From the NCBI RefSeq assembly GCF_021018805.1, contig NC_086257.1, positions 16,674,693 to 16,738,692 of the forward strand: DNA of 64,000 nucleotides, written 5' to 3'. Source of the stretch: Prinia subflava (lineage: Eukaryota; Chordata; Aves; Passeriformes; Cisticolidae). Numbering within the stretch: position 1 is the stretch's first letter; each line of letters starts with the position of its first letter. The notes beneath the pieces were generated by a model. That model made no database searches and had not been told where the DNA came from. It saw only the letters and a list, made by a program, of their open reading frames with translations. The position numbers and the translations under genes are program-made. Below are positions 1 to 13,200 of this stretch, in pieces.

Positions 1-2792
1 GCTGCCCCTGGGATCACTCCTGGAACATCTTGCTCTCTGACTGTGACACAATTGAGACATCTTTGTGTGTTAAATGCTGGCCTTGCAATTACTAGGAATC
101 CTTTCAGGCTGTGACCGTATCATGTTAAGGAAAAAGGAAATGTGTATTTAGAACTTAAACTCCTGTGCCTTGTGACAGTTGGTTTATTCTCCATGCAGAG
201 GGTGAAGAGGCATCGTGATGGTAAAGCAGGAGGCAGTCAGCCAAGACTGTTGTGGTGTTGGAAACAGGCTTCTTTAAATTCAGTAAGGTAGAATAAATTG
301 AAATACCTTCAGTGCAAGGTCATGTTATGTATGTTTGCTGAGCCCAGGAAAAGGTTGATTGCATTCTTACTCTCCTCTGAGACTTCCTCCATGGCTTAGG
401 TTAAGTTACTTCACCTAAAGTTTCCTTCCTGTAAAACAAAGGTAACGCAGGCTGATTCTTCCCTAACACTAGATTTGTTACAGCTAATTGCATAGTGAGT
501 ATTTAGTGCTGTAATTATGATCTGAGTTAAAGCTTTGCTTGTGTTTCACATCATTGAAAGCCCTTCCATTGAATTACAGCCTCTTGAATGGGATATTAAT
601 CCTGCTCAAGTACACTTAAAGCAAGCACGGGCCTTCGTGTTCCATGTAGGCATTTTTCTAGCAAACTGGTATTGCTCCAGGAGATGTGAAGGGAAAGAGG
701 ATGTGCAAAGGCACACAAATATTCAGTAAGTACAGACCATTATCAGATGATCAGAATTGGGGAGAGAGAGAAAAGCAGCTTTTAATTTGGGTGGGAAAGG
801 GCATGGGAGCTTTTATTAAATTACTGGCACTTTGCTCGCTGTGACCTGACTTTGGGGTCTTGAGGTGGTCATGGGTGATCTTAGGCAGGCAGGGATTTCC
901 AAGAGTCTGTAAAGCTATTTTCTCTCTTTTCTGATATGGGTTGGCATCACTTACATTAAATTTATACCCTTGTGGTGCAGGTCCTTCCAGGCAGCATGGC
1001 CAAGCTCACGTACTGTGTCAGTGAGTTATGAATGTAGCAGTATTGTTCACATTCTGTTCGCAACTGGAATAACAGAGTTGGCAGCCTTTGTGTTGAGGGA
1101 AGCAGCTTATCACAAGCTGTGCCCTTGTGACCTTCCAGGCAAACCAGGGCTGCTGATTCATGGTGTGACTCCCTGACAGCCCCAGACCATACAGTTAACC
1201 TTTTGGCACTGGTGTGCACTGCAGTTAGAAGGGAATTATAGCCATTTTCTGGTGCCAAACCATAAATGTGATTAAATATTTAAAGTTTTTCCTTCAAAGC
1301 AAAAGGTAAGTGTAAAGTGTGTGCACTTGAGGAGAAAATGGGCACCTGAGACTGTTTTTCTGTACTGTTTTGAAGAACAGTGATTCTCTTGCATCCAGGT
1401 AGAAAAAGTTATCTCTGAAATCACTAAATAGGTGTCAGAGTTTGGAAGAGCTGGGATTTGTATGCCAGTCAGCTTCCTGCTGGTCCTATATTTACAGGCT
1501 GGCACACAGAGCAGTCAAAACGGAAACTAAATTGAATAGCTAAATTACTTTATGGCACACATGTAGAGCATTTCTCTCTGTTTTTCTGAAAAGCACCATT
1601 CCATGTTGCCACTTAAAATAAACTAGAGGAATAATGTGGTGGTTCTTTGAGGGCAGTTATTGCTTCTTCACAAAGGTAAACAATGGGAAGAGAAGTCAGA
1701 AGTGAAACTCAAATAATGAATTTTGCTTCATTAAGCAGCTGCTAAAGATTATCTTTAATACAGATTTCACTTAGAAAATAACTCAGGAATGGTGGAAACA
1801 CTTGGAGCTACTCAGGTTTGCTCTAGCATGAATATGCTCAAAAGCTTTAGCTTTGTTGGTGTAGTCATGTGAGTAATTTGTGATTTGGTAATTCAATGTT
1901 CAGCAGCAGAAATACTGATTAATTGTAAGGAATTAGAACATGGGTTAAAAAATCCTGCCAGAAAATTACGTTGGCTGACATTTTGTTCAAATTTTGAGTA
2001 TAATAAAGTAATTGTTCTCCATTTGCAAACAGCATGGTCAATAGTCATAAAACAACTACTTCTGTTTATCTCACGTGCATCTACAAGTTCCTGTCTGCTG
2101 TAAAGCATGGTTCAATCTTCATTGAAGCCAAGCATGACTCCTGTGTTGCGTGGGAAAAGTTTCATTTATGCATTGCAGAGAGCAGAATTGCATTTATTTC
2201 TTGGTTACATGGTATTCAGTGGGAAAGCAAGAAACAGGTTTCCCAAATCCAGCCTCTTCATCTCCTGACTGCCAGGACCACGTTTCTTCAACATTAGATT
2301 TCCTAATGTGCCCAGCCTTCCTCATTCTTGCCAGTGCCAAAGTGGCAGTGGGAAAGAAGGGGAAAACAGAGCAAACTTTGTGACCTTAAAAGTTGCAGTG
2401 TGAGTGTTTGCATAACCAAGAATGCAGATTACTCCAGAATGCTTACTCCATTCTTCAGAGGGGAGCACTGGGAATGATTCCCAGGTCGGAGACTTACAAC
2501 TGCCTCTGGTCTCATTGAGGGATGGGGCTGATGTGGATGTTGGTGGCCTTAGCCATGTGTGAAGTCCTCTCATTTCAGAGGATTTGGTTTACTTCATCAT
2601 TCCATGCCAGCACGCTGTCTGCCATGTGATACAGCTCTGGCATGGGTGATCCATCCCAGAGCTGTGACGTGGCCACTCCTGCCACAGAGAATGTGATGCT
2701 GACAGTTTAACACATTTTCCCTTTACCAGCTTGTCAGGAAAGCTTGTCCACACTAGAAGCTTGTGCCTCACCAAGGCTCTCTTCTCTTGCAG
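1..2792 (+). other. DIS3L2: DIS3L2 upstream intron (partial)
   Basis: Intronic sequence ending at the acceptor ...cttctcttgcag at 2781-2792. I looked for the preceding DIS3L2 exon, which should encode the catalytic DLDDA motif and end in a VQK-like sequence, and did not find it, so that exon lies before base 1. A short TTSVYL-like translation near 2049 resembles the expected end of that exon, but it has no donor site and the following residues do not fit. No repeats or RNA genes were recognised here. Confidence 0.8.
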
Positions 2793-2900
2793 GTGATCCC
2801 AATGCTTCCCAGGCTGCTCTGTGAGGAGCTCTGCAGTCTCAATCCCATGCAAGACAGACTGACGTTCTCTGTCATTTGGAAGTTGACTCCGGAAGGCAAG
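2793..2900 (+). CDS. DIS3L2: DIS3L2 coding exon, RNB domain (first exon in window)
   Basis: This 108-nt exon encodes 36 residues in phase 0 at both ends, beginning [18 protein letters not shown] and ending LTPEGK. The [14 protein letters not shown] and DRLTFSVIW segments are a hallmark of the RNase II/RNB family and match vertebrate DIS3L2 closely, at about residues 440-475 of the human protein by recollection. In RNB proteins this segment follows the catalytic aspartate loop, whose exon is outside the window, and helps form the RNA channel. DIS3L2 degrades oligouridylated RNAs from 3' to 5' in the cytoplasm and, unlike DIS3, lacks a PIN domain. The acceptor is strong (cttctcttgcag). The donor aag|gtacct is unusually weak because it lacks G at +5. 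The exon joins the next one in frame (PEGK-ILDEW), as in other vertebrates. Confidence 0.97.
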
Positions 2901-5900
2901 GTACCTCAGGCAGCAGGCAGTCATCCTGCTCATCTCTCCTCCCTTGGGGGCCAGCCCCTACTCTTGCAGTGGTAAAAATGTCATCCCCTAACACTCAGGT
3001 GGACAGCAAAGGTGAACTGTACTGGAGGATGTAGGACTGTCCCTGTGTCTTGTCTTGCTGATAACATACTGTGAAATTTCTAGCTGCACTAATCTCTCAA
3101 CATGGTTGGGAAAGGATGAATATTTGTATGAATCTCAGGAATGGAGAACGTTCTGCTCCTTGCCAGGTCACCCAACCATTTAATGTCCTACCTCCAGCAG
3201 TAATTCAGAGCTAATGCTTTGGGTAGGACGAGATGTGCCCCCAGCTCCAGTCCTGCCTGGTGCTCGCAGGCAGTTGTGCAATGCGACGGATGTGGCAGTG
3301 TGCCTCTGTGGCCTCTCTGGTAAATAGACTATTTAATTCCTCTTCAGAGCTGCAAATTACATCAATCCAAATAAAGCATGATAGCCCTTCAGCAAAGGCA
3401 TGGCTCCATCCTCCGCATGTGTTATTTCCAGGGAGCACTTGTGGAACAATTGTCTGTTGGTGCTCTGAGCTGCCTTCAGCTGCCTGCTGCTGCTCCCCAG
3501 GTCTTCATTTCTCTGCCTATTCCTCTCTCACACTCTTTGTTATCCTAAAATCTCCTTTTGAGGGTTAAAGAGTCCCCTTACTAATCAAGGATGGCAGTAC
3601 TAGATCCCTCTAGTCTATGCACTTTTTGTACTTGGATTTTTTTTTAACCACTGTTGTGCTCATATACAACTCTTTCTGTAGACAGTATTTCTTGTACCAA
3701 GTTGGTAACTTTTCACAAAGATTTGCCTCCTTATTATTGTCCCAGCTGCTTCGAAGTATTCTGAATCTATCTTTGTGCTTTAGCAAAATACAGTTGCAGT
3801 TCTGATTTAGTATTTCTGCAGTGAATCCCTGCTCTGGCACTGAGATGGGTTGTATTTGTCCACTGTGAAGTGTTCCCCTTCCTATGGCAACAGCCTGATT
3901 GCTCATGAGGCCTTCTAAGAGTATCTACTAGGTAGACCTTTTATTGACTCAGAGTTGTCTTTGAACAGCTAAAAGTCAAGCCTTAATTAAAATAAGCCTT
4001 TAATTACATCTTGTCTCGTCCCATGCAATATATCCATTGTGTTTCAAACAGTGCTCAGTCCAAGCCTGTCTGACCAGTGAGAAAACAGAGGAGCTGTAAC
4101 ATTCAGCTCAGAGAGCAGACCTCTGGAGTGGTCTGGGCCGTGCCATGCTGTCCCTGGGAGAGCAAACTGCCTGTGGCCATCTCAGCAAACTGGTTTCTCC
4201 TACAAGGCCTTTCAGGGTTACGGTCTTACTTGGGGTCACTTGATGTGGATGTCAGGTGAAGGCTGGAGAAGAATTTATTCTTTCTAAGAGGAAAAGTGGT
4301 TGTAGGGCTTTTGCCCAGGAGGGCATTCTTCTAAAAGCTGGTATTTCTAGGTGTTACTATACCTGTATCTCAGTGCAAACAGGATCACATGCTCCCCCAC
4401 GCTCTGCTGGGTGAAAGGGAGGTGAGTCAAAGGCCCCACACAGCCCTTGAACCTCAGCTGTTGGTGGAGAGCTGTGAGAGCACTGACAGTGAGAACAGGA
4501 TGTTGCTCAGGACTATGGCTTTTTCTCAAAAGCAGCTAGAACTGGGGAAGCCTTATCCACTTCAGAAATCCTTTAGATGCTGCTGCTCTGTGTGGACTCC
4601 GGGTGCACCAGGTTTGCTGTGATGGGGGAGACCTTGCAGACTGATGCTGTGGGCTACTCACTGGATTCTCCAAGTGCCCACAACCCCCAAATGTTGCTCC
4701 TCCACTGTGCCTTGTCTATCCCTCAGCCATGGTGCATGGGCCAGCCCATGGGAGCTTGCCCCTTCCTTTGGTGGGATTTCCAAAGCAGGGGCTACTGGAC
4801 ATGCATCCCCCATCAGCACAAGAAGCTGAGCCACATTGAACAGATGCAGCAGAGCACAGGGCAGGTGCTGCCAGCACTGTCACAGTGTCTCTGTCCAGCT
4901 TTGTGGCTTTCTCTTCCTTTCTTTCTCCATAGCACAGAGGAAGAGACACACACAATAACCATGAGCTGATGGTCAGAGCAATTTACATTCCAAGATGGTA
5001 CTTGCTGCATCTCTGCTATTAAAGCACTTTTGAATTAGAAATAAGCTTAAAAACCCTGTGACTTTCAGAGCTCTGAGGTTCTGAGTTATACAGCACATAT
5101 GTTCTGTGGTGCATTAGAGAGGGAGGCAGCAAAGGTATTTTGGGGAACAGTCCCTTCCTATTAAGAAGAAGGTTTGTCTCTGAAGCAGTGTCCTCGATCA
5201 GGCTGTCATAGAAAGCTCACTCTTCTCCCTGAACGCTGTCACTTGCAGAGTTTACCTTGTCCTGTTGGGCTGATGAAGGGATAAGGTGGCACTGGCAGCT
5301 AAGGCAGAATTACTATTCTCCAATCATTCTCTGAGCACATGTGCTTTGAATGATTTATCACAAGCTTCATCTTTCTCCAGAGCCCTCATGCCAGTGCTCT
5401 TGACTTTTGTGAACAGCCTTCTGCCCATGTCCCTTGGTGCTTTGCACTGCCTTGATGAGCTCTTGGGTTCTCTTATATATCTCAGCTAAAAATAGGTTTT
5501 TCTGTCTGCTTTAGGAAATAATTCTGAATTCCTACATCTACACCAGTATTCTTTTAGGGAGTTTAAAATGGCAGTGGCTTCTGGTTTAAAATAAAATAAT
5601 TTTATAAGCAATTTATTGAATATTTTCCTCTCAATTCCAAAGTAGTTTGGAAGCCCAGAAAGGTTCCTGGCTTGAGTTTGGATTTCGAACCATGGGCATG
5701 ATCAGAGAAGCAAAGAGTCAGTGATTGTCCATCTCTCCTCCAGACCCACCAAAGTCCTATTCAGGCACTTCCACAAGTTCTAGTCAGACCTTGGGGTTCC
5801 TGCAGTACTCCTGTAAACACTATTCAGGGCCAGCCCTTCATGCCCTGTTGGCCACACTTCAAGTCATTCTGCAGTGTTTTAGGCAGGAGAACCTCCCTGG

Positions 5901-6270
5901 CATGTGTGTATCTGCCTGTTGTCCCTCTGCACCTGGTAACCTGCGAGTCAGCAGACTGGTTTCAACTCCCAGATGGTCTGTAGTTCTTTTACCTCTGTGA
6001 AGGAGGGAAGTCAGGTAGAGGAGGGAGATCCAGGCAGTCTCCTATGTATATGCACAATATATTGTAATCTGTTACTTGCATATACACTTTACTAGATGCT
6101 AGAGAATCTGTATGGGCAAAAGACCTGAAGGTCTCAGTAGGACAAGGACTCAAAGATCACAGGTAGTGGGGAAGTCTGGTGTCATTCCTCCCAGTGTTTG
6201 TACAACTTCCCAAGCTTTTGTGCACTGAAGAACGAGTCCTCAGATCAATTTACACTTTGCAATTTTGCAG
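2901..6270 (+). other. DIS3L2: DIS3L2 intron, 3.4 kb
   Basis: The intron is bounded by gtacctcagg at 2901 and ...aattttgcag ending at 6270. The sequence is unique and moderately AT-rich. No transposon, RNA gene or additional DIS3L2 exon was recognised, and the exons on either side encode adjacent protein segments, so no coding exon is missing between them. Confidence 0.9.
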
Positions 6271-6504
6271 ATCCTTGATGAGTGGTTTGGGCGGACAGTG
6301 ATCTGCTCCTGTGTGAAGCTCAGCTACGACCACGCACAGAGCATGATTGACAGCCCTGGGAAGGTGTTGTCACCTGAAGAGCTGCCCCCAGTGTCACCTC
6401 AGCACTCGGTAGCCGAGGTCCAGGAGGCTGTGCTGAGCCTGCATCGAGTGGCGCAGCACCTGCGCAAGCAGCGCTTCACCGATGGTGCCCTGCACTTAGA
6501 CCAG
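6271..6504 (+). CDS. DIS3L2: DIS3L2 coding exon, RNB domain (second exon in window)
   Basis: This 234-nt exon encodes 78 residues in phase 0 at both ends, from ILDEWFGRT to [10 protein letters not shown]. Its length equals my recollection of the human exon (about residues 476-553). Family features are the DEWFGRT start, the [12 protein letters not shown] segment, where RNB enzymes carry a conserved K/R-LSY-x-x-AQ motif, the [10 protein letters not shown] linker, and the helical [19 protein letters not shown] segment. The acceptor aattttgcag and donor cag|gtgagt are both strong. One oddity is that codon 12 (6304-6306, tgc) gives Cys in [11 protein letters not shown], where I recall Arg in vertebrate DIS3L2. 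A CGC-to-TGC transition would account for it. The exon joins in frame to the one at 31827. Confidence 0.97.
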
Positions 6505-9500
6505 GTGAGTGAGTCCAGCCCCTTCAGGCTTCACCTAAGCAATTTCACCTTGCACTCTCGAAGAATTTCCTGGCCAGTCTAAAAACTTCAAGGGTAAAAT
6601 CAAGGCTGGAGTAGAAAGGCAGGTTTGAGTGCCAGTGTCTTCTTAAGAGCGGCATCAAATTATGTACCATAAGCACTAAGTAGGATGAAAAGAAAAAAAA
6701 TCCCTGTTTTTTAAGGAGTGATCCATTTTCCAACATTTTTCAAAATCCTAAAACCCTGTTGGACTGGGTGAGTAATTCATACAGTGAAACAAATCATGAC
6801 AGTGCCGTTCATTATCGTGCAGTTCAGATATTAGTGCACATTTCACTGGGAAAGGCTCATCCTCCACATTTCTTTCTGTGCTTGCAATATTCTTGTTTTC
6901 CACAGCTTTCACAGCAGTTCTCTGTGCTGGGAAAATGGCTAAATGTTATCTAAGCTAATACTTGTAAGTGTTGGGTGTGTTTCAGAGGAAAAAATGTTAG
7001 TGAGGAGGTTTTCTGTCTGGGTGATTTAAATAATCTTGTATCAGTTAGTGGTATGTGTCATTTCTGTTTTACAAGGAGATCCAGATATTTCAGGCTATCG
7101 CAGCAAAAATACTTTTGCATGATGTTCATCAACTCTAAGGTGGCTTCTGATAGTTTTTGTGGAAAGGAGATTCCCGTAATTTGTAGAACCCAGTGGTCTT
7201 CCTGAGCAGGAGACAAAATAATCTCTTAACATAAGGAAGCTCTATTGTTTCATTTTGCAAAATGAGTGTGAGTCAACATAAGGATATTACTGAGAAAGGA
7301 GCTAGGAGTGGTGTAAACAAGGCTATTGTATATAAGATGTAGGTTGTAACCCTTCCATTTTACTCAGCATTGTAGTGTTGTCTCCAGTTGCAGGAAAGTC
7401 TAATTTTAGAGAAATCATTGCAGAGCAAGAAGAGTCTATAATCTGTGACCTTCCCCAACAAAGCACAGAGCTTATTCTGGTGAAGCTGCTGTGAAGAGGA
7501 GGCAATGTGCTTTCCCCCATGTCTAAGATGGACAGAATGACAAATCTGTATCTTGAGTTTCAGCAGAGGAGTTTTTATTTTAGGATAAACCTTCTGCTGT
7601 AGGCAGTGTGGTGTCTGAGGCTATCTTGCCTATATCTGTTGTAGGAGGTCTTGGAGGACTGGTTCAGCACATGTAAGCAAGGATATTTGCTTAAGAACCC
7701 CTTGAATTAATTTTAAAATTATATTAAAATAATTTTTGGAAATCCAACTTCCACTTGAAGTTTTCTTGAAATTCTTCTGTTACAGAGACTTCCTTCTTTG
7801 AAGTTTAGCATACAATGGCTAATAAATTGGGCCTTTATTCCCAAGCACATTCTGAATGCTAAAGAAACATAAAACCCACAGCTTTTGCATGAGATCAGCT
7901 GCCTGGGAAGCCTTGGAGGTATCTGGCTTGGAAAAAGAGTCCATGGTGGCTTGGAGCTCTGGCCCAGAAAGGTCACCAGCTGCCTTCCACGAGTCACTGA
8001 TACAGTGTAGAGCTGAGTGCTCGCTTGTGCCCCTGAGCTGAGTTACCTGTTATCAAACTGACCTCAGGGGAAATCTTTTAAACCAGCTATGACATTTTCA
8101 ATGGGAGGATTTGGCCAGGGAAGCATCCTGTTCCAATGATAGCCCATAAAAGATTAGCTGTGTTTTGTTTTGCTCTGTGCTCCTACAGAGGAGCCATTAA
8201 AGAGAACGTATGGGGGCATCATTTGTGAGATTGGGATTAAAAGCCACAGCTAAGGGCACCAGAGACAGGTGATTGCTGCTCAGCCTAGTTCCCAACCATC
8301 ATGATAAACTGAGTTATATCTCACAAGTGGCACTTTACACTGTGCAGAATCTCTCTCCCTTGGCAAGAATGTCAAAGTAATGGCCTTTGAGAAGGAAGCG
8401 TATTTTAGATCAAGGGACACTTTCATGACACTTAGTCAAGTCAAGTACTGCCCTGATAGCTTTATTTTGATAAACTACACCCTCCCCAGCCCATGGAGGA
8501 AGTGGTTGCTCTAAGGCCTGAGTATGAACAGTGTGTGAGGACAGGTTTGTGGACATGGCCAGTGGCATATGGCAGGACAAAGCAATCTGTGTCTTTTAAT
8601 AGAAGAGGACAAATTCCTCTACTTTTGCTTCCCCAGTTCCCTGAGTTCCCATGGGCCCAGTTGTGTGCCATGTCCCACTTCCAGCCCCAAGTGAGCAAGC
8701 AAGGGTGGGTCCAAATGGGAAACACACCTTTCTAATCACTGGACTTCTCACTGATTTCCTGTTGAGTAATGTAAATCCTGAACAATGGAAGACAAACTCC
8801 AGCAGGAAGCTTGGGGCAATGAATTATCGGATTCCAAATAAATATGTGAGTGAAGGAAATTATCATCTCACAGTCTTAAGGGAGGGGGTGGCTGGGCATG
8901 GATGACTCCTGTGCTTTTTTTCCCAAGGAATGTGAGCCCTCTTCCTATACATTGTGTTATGTTTGAGAGTTCTACCATGGGATGACTCCTGATTGGACAG
9001 TGATGAGTGGTTTTTTACTTCCATCCTGCTGTTTTTCAGTATGAAGCGTTCTTGTGCTTCCTGCTGGTATTAAGAATATCCTGGGGAAAAGAATCTTCCA
9101 TCCTCCTTTGCCACTGGCTGTAGTGGCCATGGGCTGGTGCTCTCCTGTCTGCCTCAGTTTTCTCTTCAGAATGATACTGATCTGTCCCATAGTATCCATG
9201 TAGTTTAGGATTTATTCCCCAAAACTAAAAACATTTCTCGGATAAAGCCATTCATGGGCATATCTTTATAACAGCAGAAATATTGGCTGGCCAGGGAGCC
9301 CCTTGGACCTGACACAGGATAGCTTCAGTGGGATGCAGCAGTGTCAGGCTGGTCTTGCTGGAGTGAGAAAAATGTTTCCTCTTTGAATGTCACTGTTGAA
9401 CTTTTATGACCTAATGTGAGAGTGGCATCTGCTTACCCATAGTTTTATCTTTTAGCAACAATTTTAGAAGCAGGAATCTCCATAGCTCAATAGATGAAGA

Positions 9501-10283
9501 ATGTACATATTTGTATATTTTAATAACTTAGGAATTACATATCTGGGTCACACAGAAGACCATGAGACATTACAGAGATAGAAAACAGTCTGGAAAGCTT
9601 AGGATTTGTGGGTTCAGTGTCAGTGTATGTGTGCCTCTTGGGACTGTGTAATTTTGAATTCTTGCTTTAGTTTAATCCTGGCCATGACTTTAACCTACAT
9701 ACCTGTGACCCACTCATTCCCCCCACTCCCCAGTTCCTTTCTCCTGCAGAGATCTGGGAATCCTGCTGGGATTGCAGGGAATCCTGCTGCATTGGACCTT
9801 GGGTCTGAGGACCTTATTTGCAACCAGAGCCATGCATCTGTCCTTCCATGGGGATCCAGCTATCCCTATAGGCCCCTTCCGGGACTTTTTTCTGTAGAGT
9901 ATGGTTTCCTGTGCTGCCTGCCAGCTTCCTAGTTCCAAAAAGCAGCTGAGCTGAGTTTTAAAGGTTTAAAAAACTCTGCACCTTCAACAGCTAAGAAGCT
10001 TATGAAACTTTGTCCACAGTGACAGAGATTAATGTATTTCTTTTCCTTCTCATTCAGAGCTGCAGCTTTTAGGTGCAAAGGCAAGAAGTCTTGTATGTGA
10101 CTAAGAAAAAATGATAAGGTATTTACAATATTGTCTTCCCCCCCAACACCTCCTTCCTGCACAGGACCATGAAATGCCACCCCTGTGCTGTCCTCTCACA
10201 GCTCCTGGGATACCCAGTCTATAAATTGGTGCAGAGATCTGACCTGGTTTAAAAAGCAAAGTGAGCACAACCCACAGCTTTCC

Positions 10284-10297
10284 TTTTTTTTTTTTTT
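10284..10297 (+). repeat. poly(T) tract, T14
   Basis: An uninterrupted run of 14 T. No tRNA-like or CR1-like sequence is recognisable next to it, so I cannot tie it to a retroelement tail. Confidence 0.9.
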
Positions 10298-13200
10298 CCT
10301 GGCCAGGTTACTTTGAAGCTGGATCACTTCCCCAGCCCACAGCTTTTAGAAACACTAGCCAGACAATCAGATAGAAACTTGCTTTCAACAAAAACCATCA
10401 AGTTTGCAGAAAAGCTCCTTAGCTCCAGCCTGCCTAGAGGAGACGTGCTGATAAATGGTTCTCTTTTGGCCTCAGCAGTTTAGAAATGAATCACACAGAC
10501 AGATGCCTACGGGAAGACAGGTTAAAAAGGATTTCTGTGCCTTTTCAAAATGAGAATACCCCGGGATGCTGATCTGTCTCTATGACAACTGTCTGTGAGC
10601 TGAGCATTTCCTTTTGTTGTGCCAGTAATCCTACCTTTACCACCGCACTTACACCTGGGTGCTCAAAACATCAGCATTGACCGAAGTTCCTTGTGAGAAC
10701 AACCCAAAGTGCATTTGCATTGTACCAGTTAGTGGCACTGAATTGTTTGCTAGAATAGCTTATCTCCACGTTTTCTACAAAGCAGATGTTAGCTTTGCTG
10801 GTGCGTGGGAAAAGGAAAGGAAAAGAGGACAAAAATGACAAAGATGAGAGTGTTACACAAATTTAAGTGTTGAATTGGTGGTGAAATGGTCTCACTTCTG
10901 CTTGCTCCCAGCTTGTGTATGATGCCATTGTCTTGTCATGTGAGCAAGGGTTGCTGTTCCCTGTGGGTCTGTATTGTTATGAGTAACTTAGAGGTTGTAA
11001 AAATTGTATTGTTGGAGCTCTGTAGCACACGGGAGACCTATGATCTTGTCCCATGGCTGCTGAGATAAGGAAATCAGTGATCTTTGAGAATAACTTTGTT
11101 TATTTAAGACTGGTGGTACTGCTAAAGTAAGAGAGCATTTAACAGAGCTTCAGAAAATACAAGGAAACAAGCACAAAGGTCCCAAACACCAAGATGTATG
11201 CAGAATGCCAGCTCCAAACCACTGAGGTATATGACATATGGGATTCAGTAGCCAGCTCTGTATAGTTTTTGAAACCCTCAGAACCTAGTCTGCCTACTTG
11301 ATGCAAATGGCTTTGAGAAGTTGGCTCAAGCCACTCACACATGGAAAGTGAGGAGGTGGAGGGACACTGCATGTGCAGGATGTAACACTGTATGTTGGGA
11401 AATTTAGTTTTTGTTTGTGGCTAATAGGATAAGACAGAAACATTTATTTTTAGACAGTTGTCCTTGCTAATGCTGTTTAATTGTAAATCTCAAGAACCTC
11501 AAGTTAATTACTCTTATTATTAACATTTTCCAATATGAGCAACTGTTGGAATAATGATGGGAAATTGTTTTGTCACATTTCCTGCCTCATATCTGTATAG
11601 TAAGCATTCAGGTCTTTTCTTGCTTTGTGAAAGTAATAAATATTTCTATCCTGGTTAAACAGTCACTGTGTGCAAAATACAGTTAATTAGTATACTAATG
11701 GAAGACTTAGGGTTGGAAGAAATGTTTAGATAGGACAGAAAAGGGCTATAATGTTGCACAGATGTCAGTCTGAGGTGTTTCCTTTAATAGCATGTTCTGA
11801 ATTTATGTCTCAAAATGCTGTTGGGGCAGAAGGGTTCATCCTGGCATGGCTACTCCCTGGAGTGATCCTTAGGTTTTCTGTCCAAGGCTGCTGTATAGCT
11901 ACCCCTGCACACTGAGTGCATGGGCTATTCAAGGGAGGAGGAAGTGGCTTTGCTCCAGCTCCTGACCAGAGCAGGGGCTGCATCTCTTGGTCAGTCTCAG
12001 AAAGAAAATCGTGGTGCTCATTGCATGGCATGAGACACTGGCACCAAATTCATTTTGGATTTGGTTCCATCAGGGTAGGCTGAGGCATAGGGACCTGGCT
12101 GAGCACTTGGCTTTGGAGTAAGAGAAAATCCAAAAGGCCCATCTATAAAAGCCTGAAAACTGCTCTGATACCTCCCTAAAGAGCTGTTACAGCAACAGTG
12201 CATGAACATGACAGCAGAGGCAGGGTGGGCAGTATGTGCAGGGCTGTGAGATAAATGGAAACTCAGACTGACAAGAAGCTTTCACTATTCACTTTCTATC
12301 ACAATTCCACCATTGTCTGCTCCTTCCCTTTGATGTCTGGTTAAAGAGACATCACTGAAACCCAGAATGGGAACAGCAGGTGCTGTACGATCATTATGGA
12401 CAGTTGCTTTAACTGTGTGATACATAAGGCAGCTGGGGGAATGTTGGATGTACTTGGAGATTAATTTCCTTTGGGGATTTTATGTCTTTTGCATAGTGCC
12501 AGTTAATACATCAAAATGAGCATCTGAGGCCACAGCTTCCTCCTGGGGACTGCTGCTCTTCCCTGCAGGAGTACCTGAAATGCACATGCAAAGGTGTGTC
12601 AGAAAAGTAGGGAGGATTTGTAGGGAAAAGTAGGGAGGAAGCATGTCTTCCCTGCAATACCACAGAGGAACATGGTGCTTGGCAGGAAAATATGAGATGT
12701 CTCCACTGTGGTCAGGAGCAGCTACGGCTTAGGTTGAGAAGTTTGCACACACACCGAGGATCCACATGGGATGGAGGTGTTATGGGATCATGTTATAGAG
12801 GGGGCGTGTGTTGGCTGAGCATCTCCCTCCTTGCACGGAGATGTTTGCATCGCCAGGAGGTTTTAAAATAATTTGATTAAATTAGGATTTTGAATGGAAA
12901 GCCCTCTGAATCTAGTCTTTTGCCCTGGGATTTAATGAAATCTTCCCAGGGGGGTGAGTAGGATTGATGTCCTCGCACATATCCCGCCATTCCCCGATCG
13001 TTCTGCTGGAGCTGAGCAGCTGTGTCCCAGCAGGAGCAGGTGGTGAAGTGGTCGAGCTGGCTCTGGCAGGAGGGGAGAATCGGACACTGGAGCACAGGGC
13101 TGGGCTGTGGAGCATTGTGCTGGGAGCCACTGCAGCCAGATGTCTGGGCAAACACAGCCAGGAAGGAGCTCCCCACACAGTGGTGCTCTGGCATTAATTT

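Noticed and set aside
2034..2100. TTSVYL-like translation resembling the end of the upstream DIS3L2 exon
   Set aside because: The similarity covers only about six residues; the expected VQK ending and a donor site are absent, so it is coincidence.
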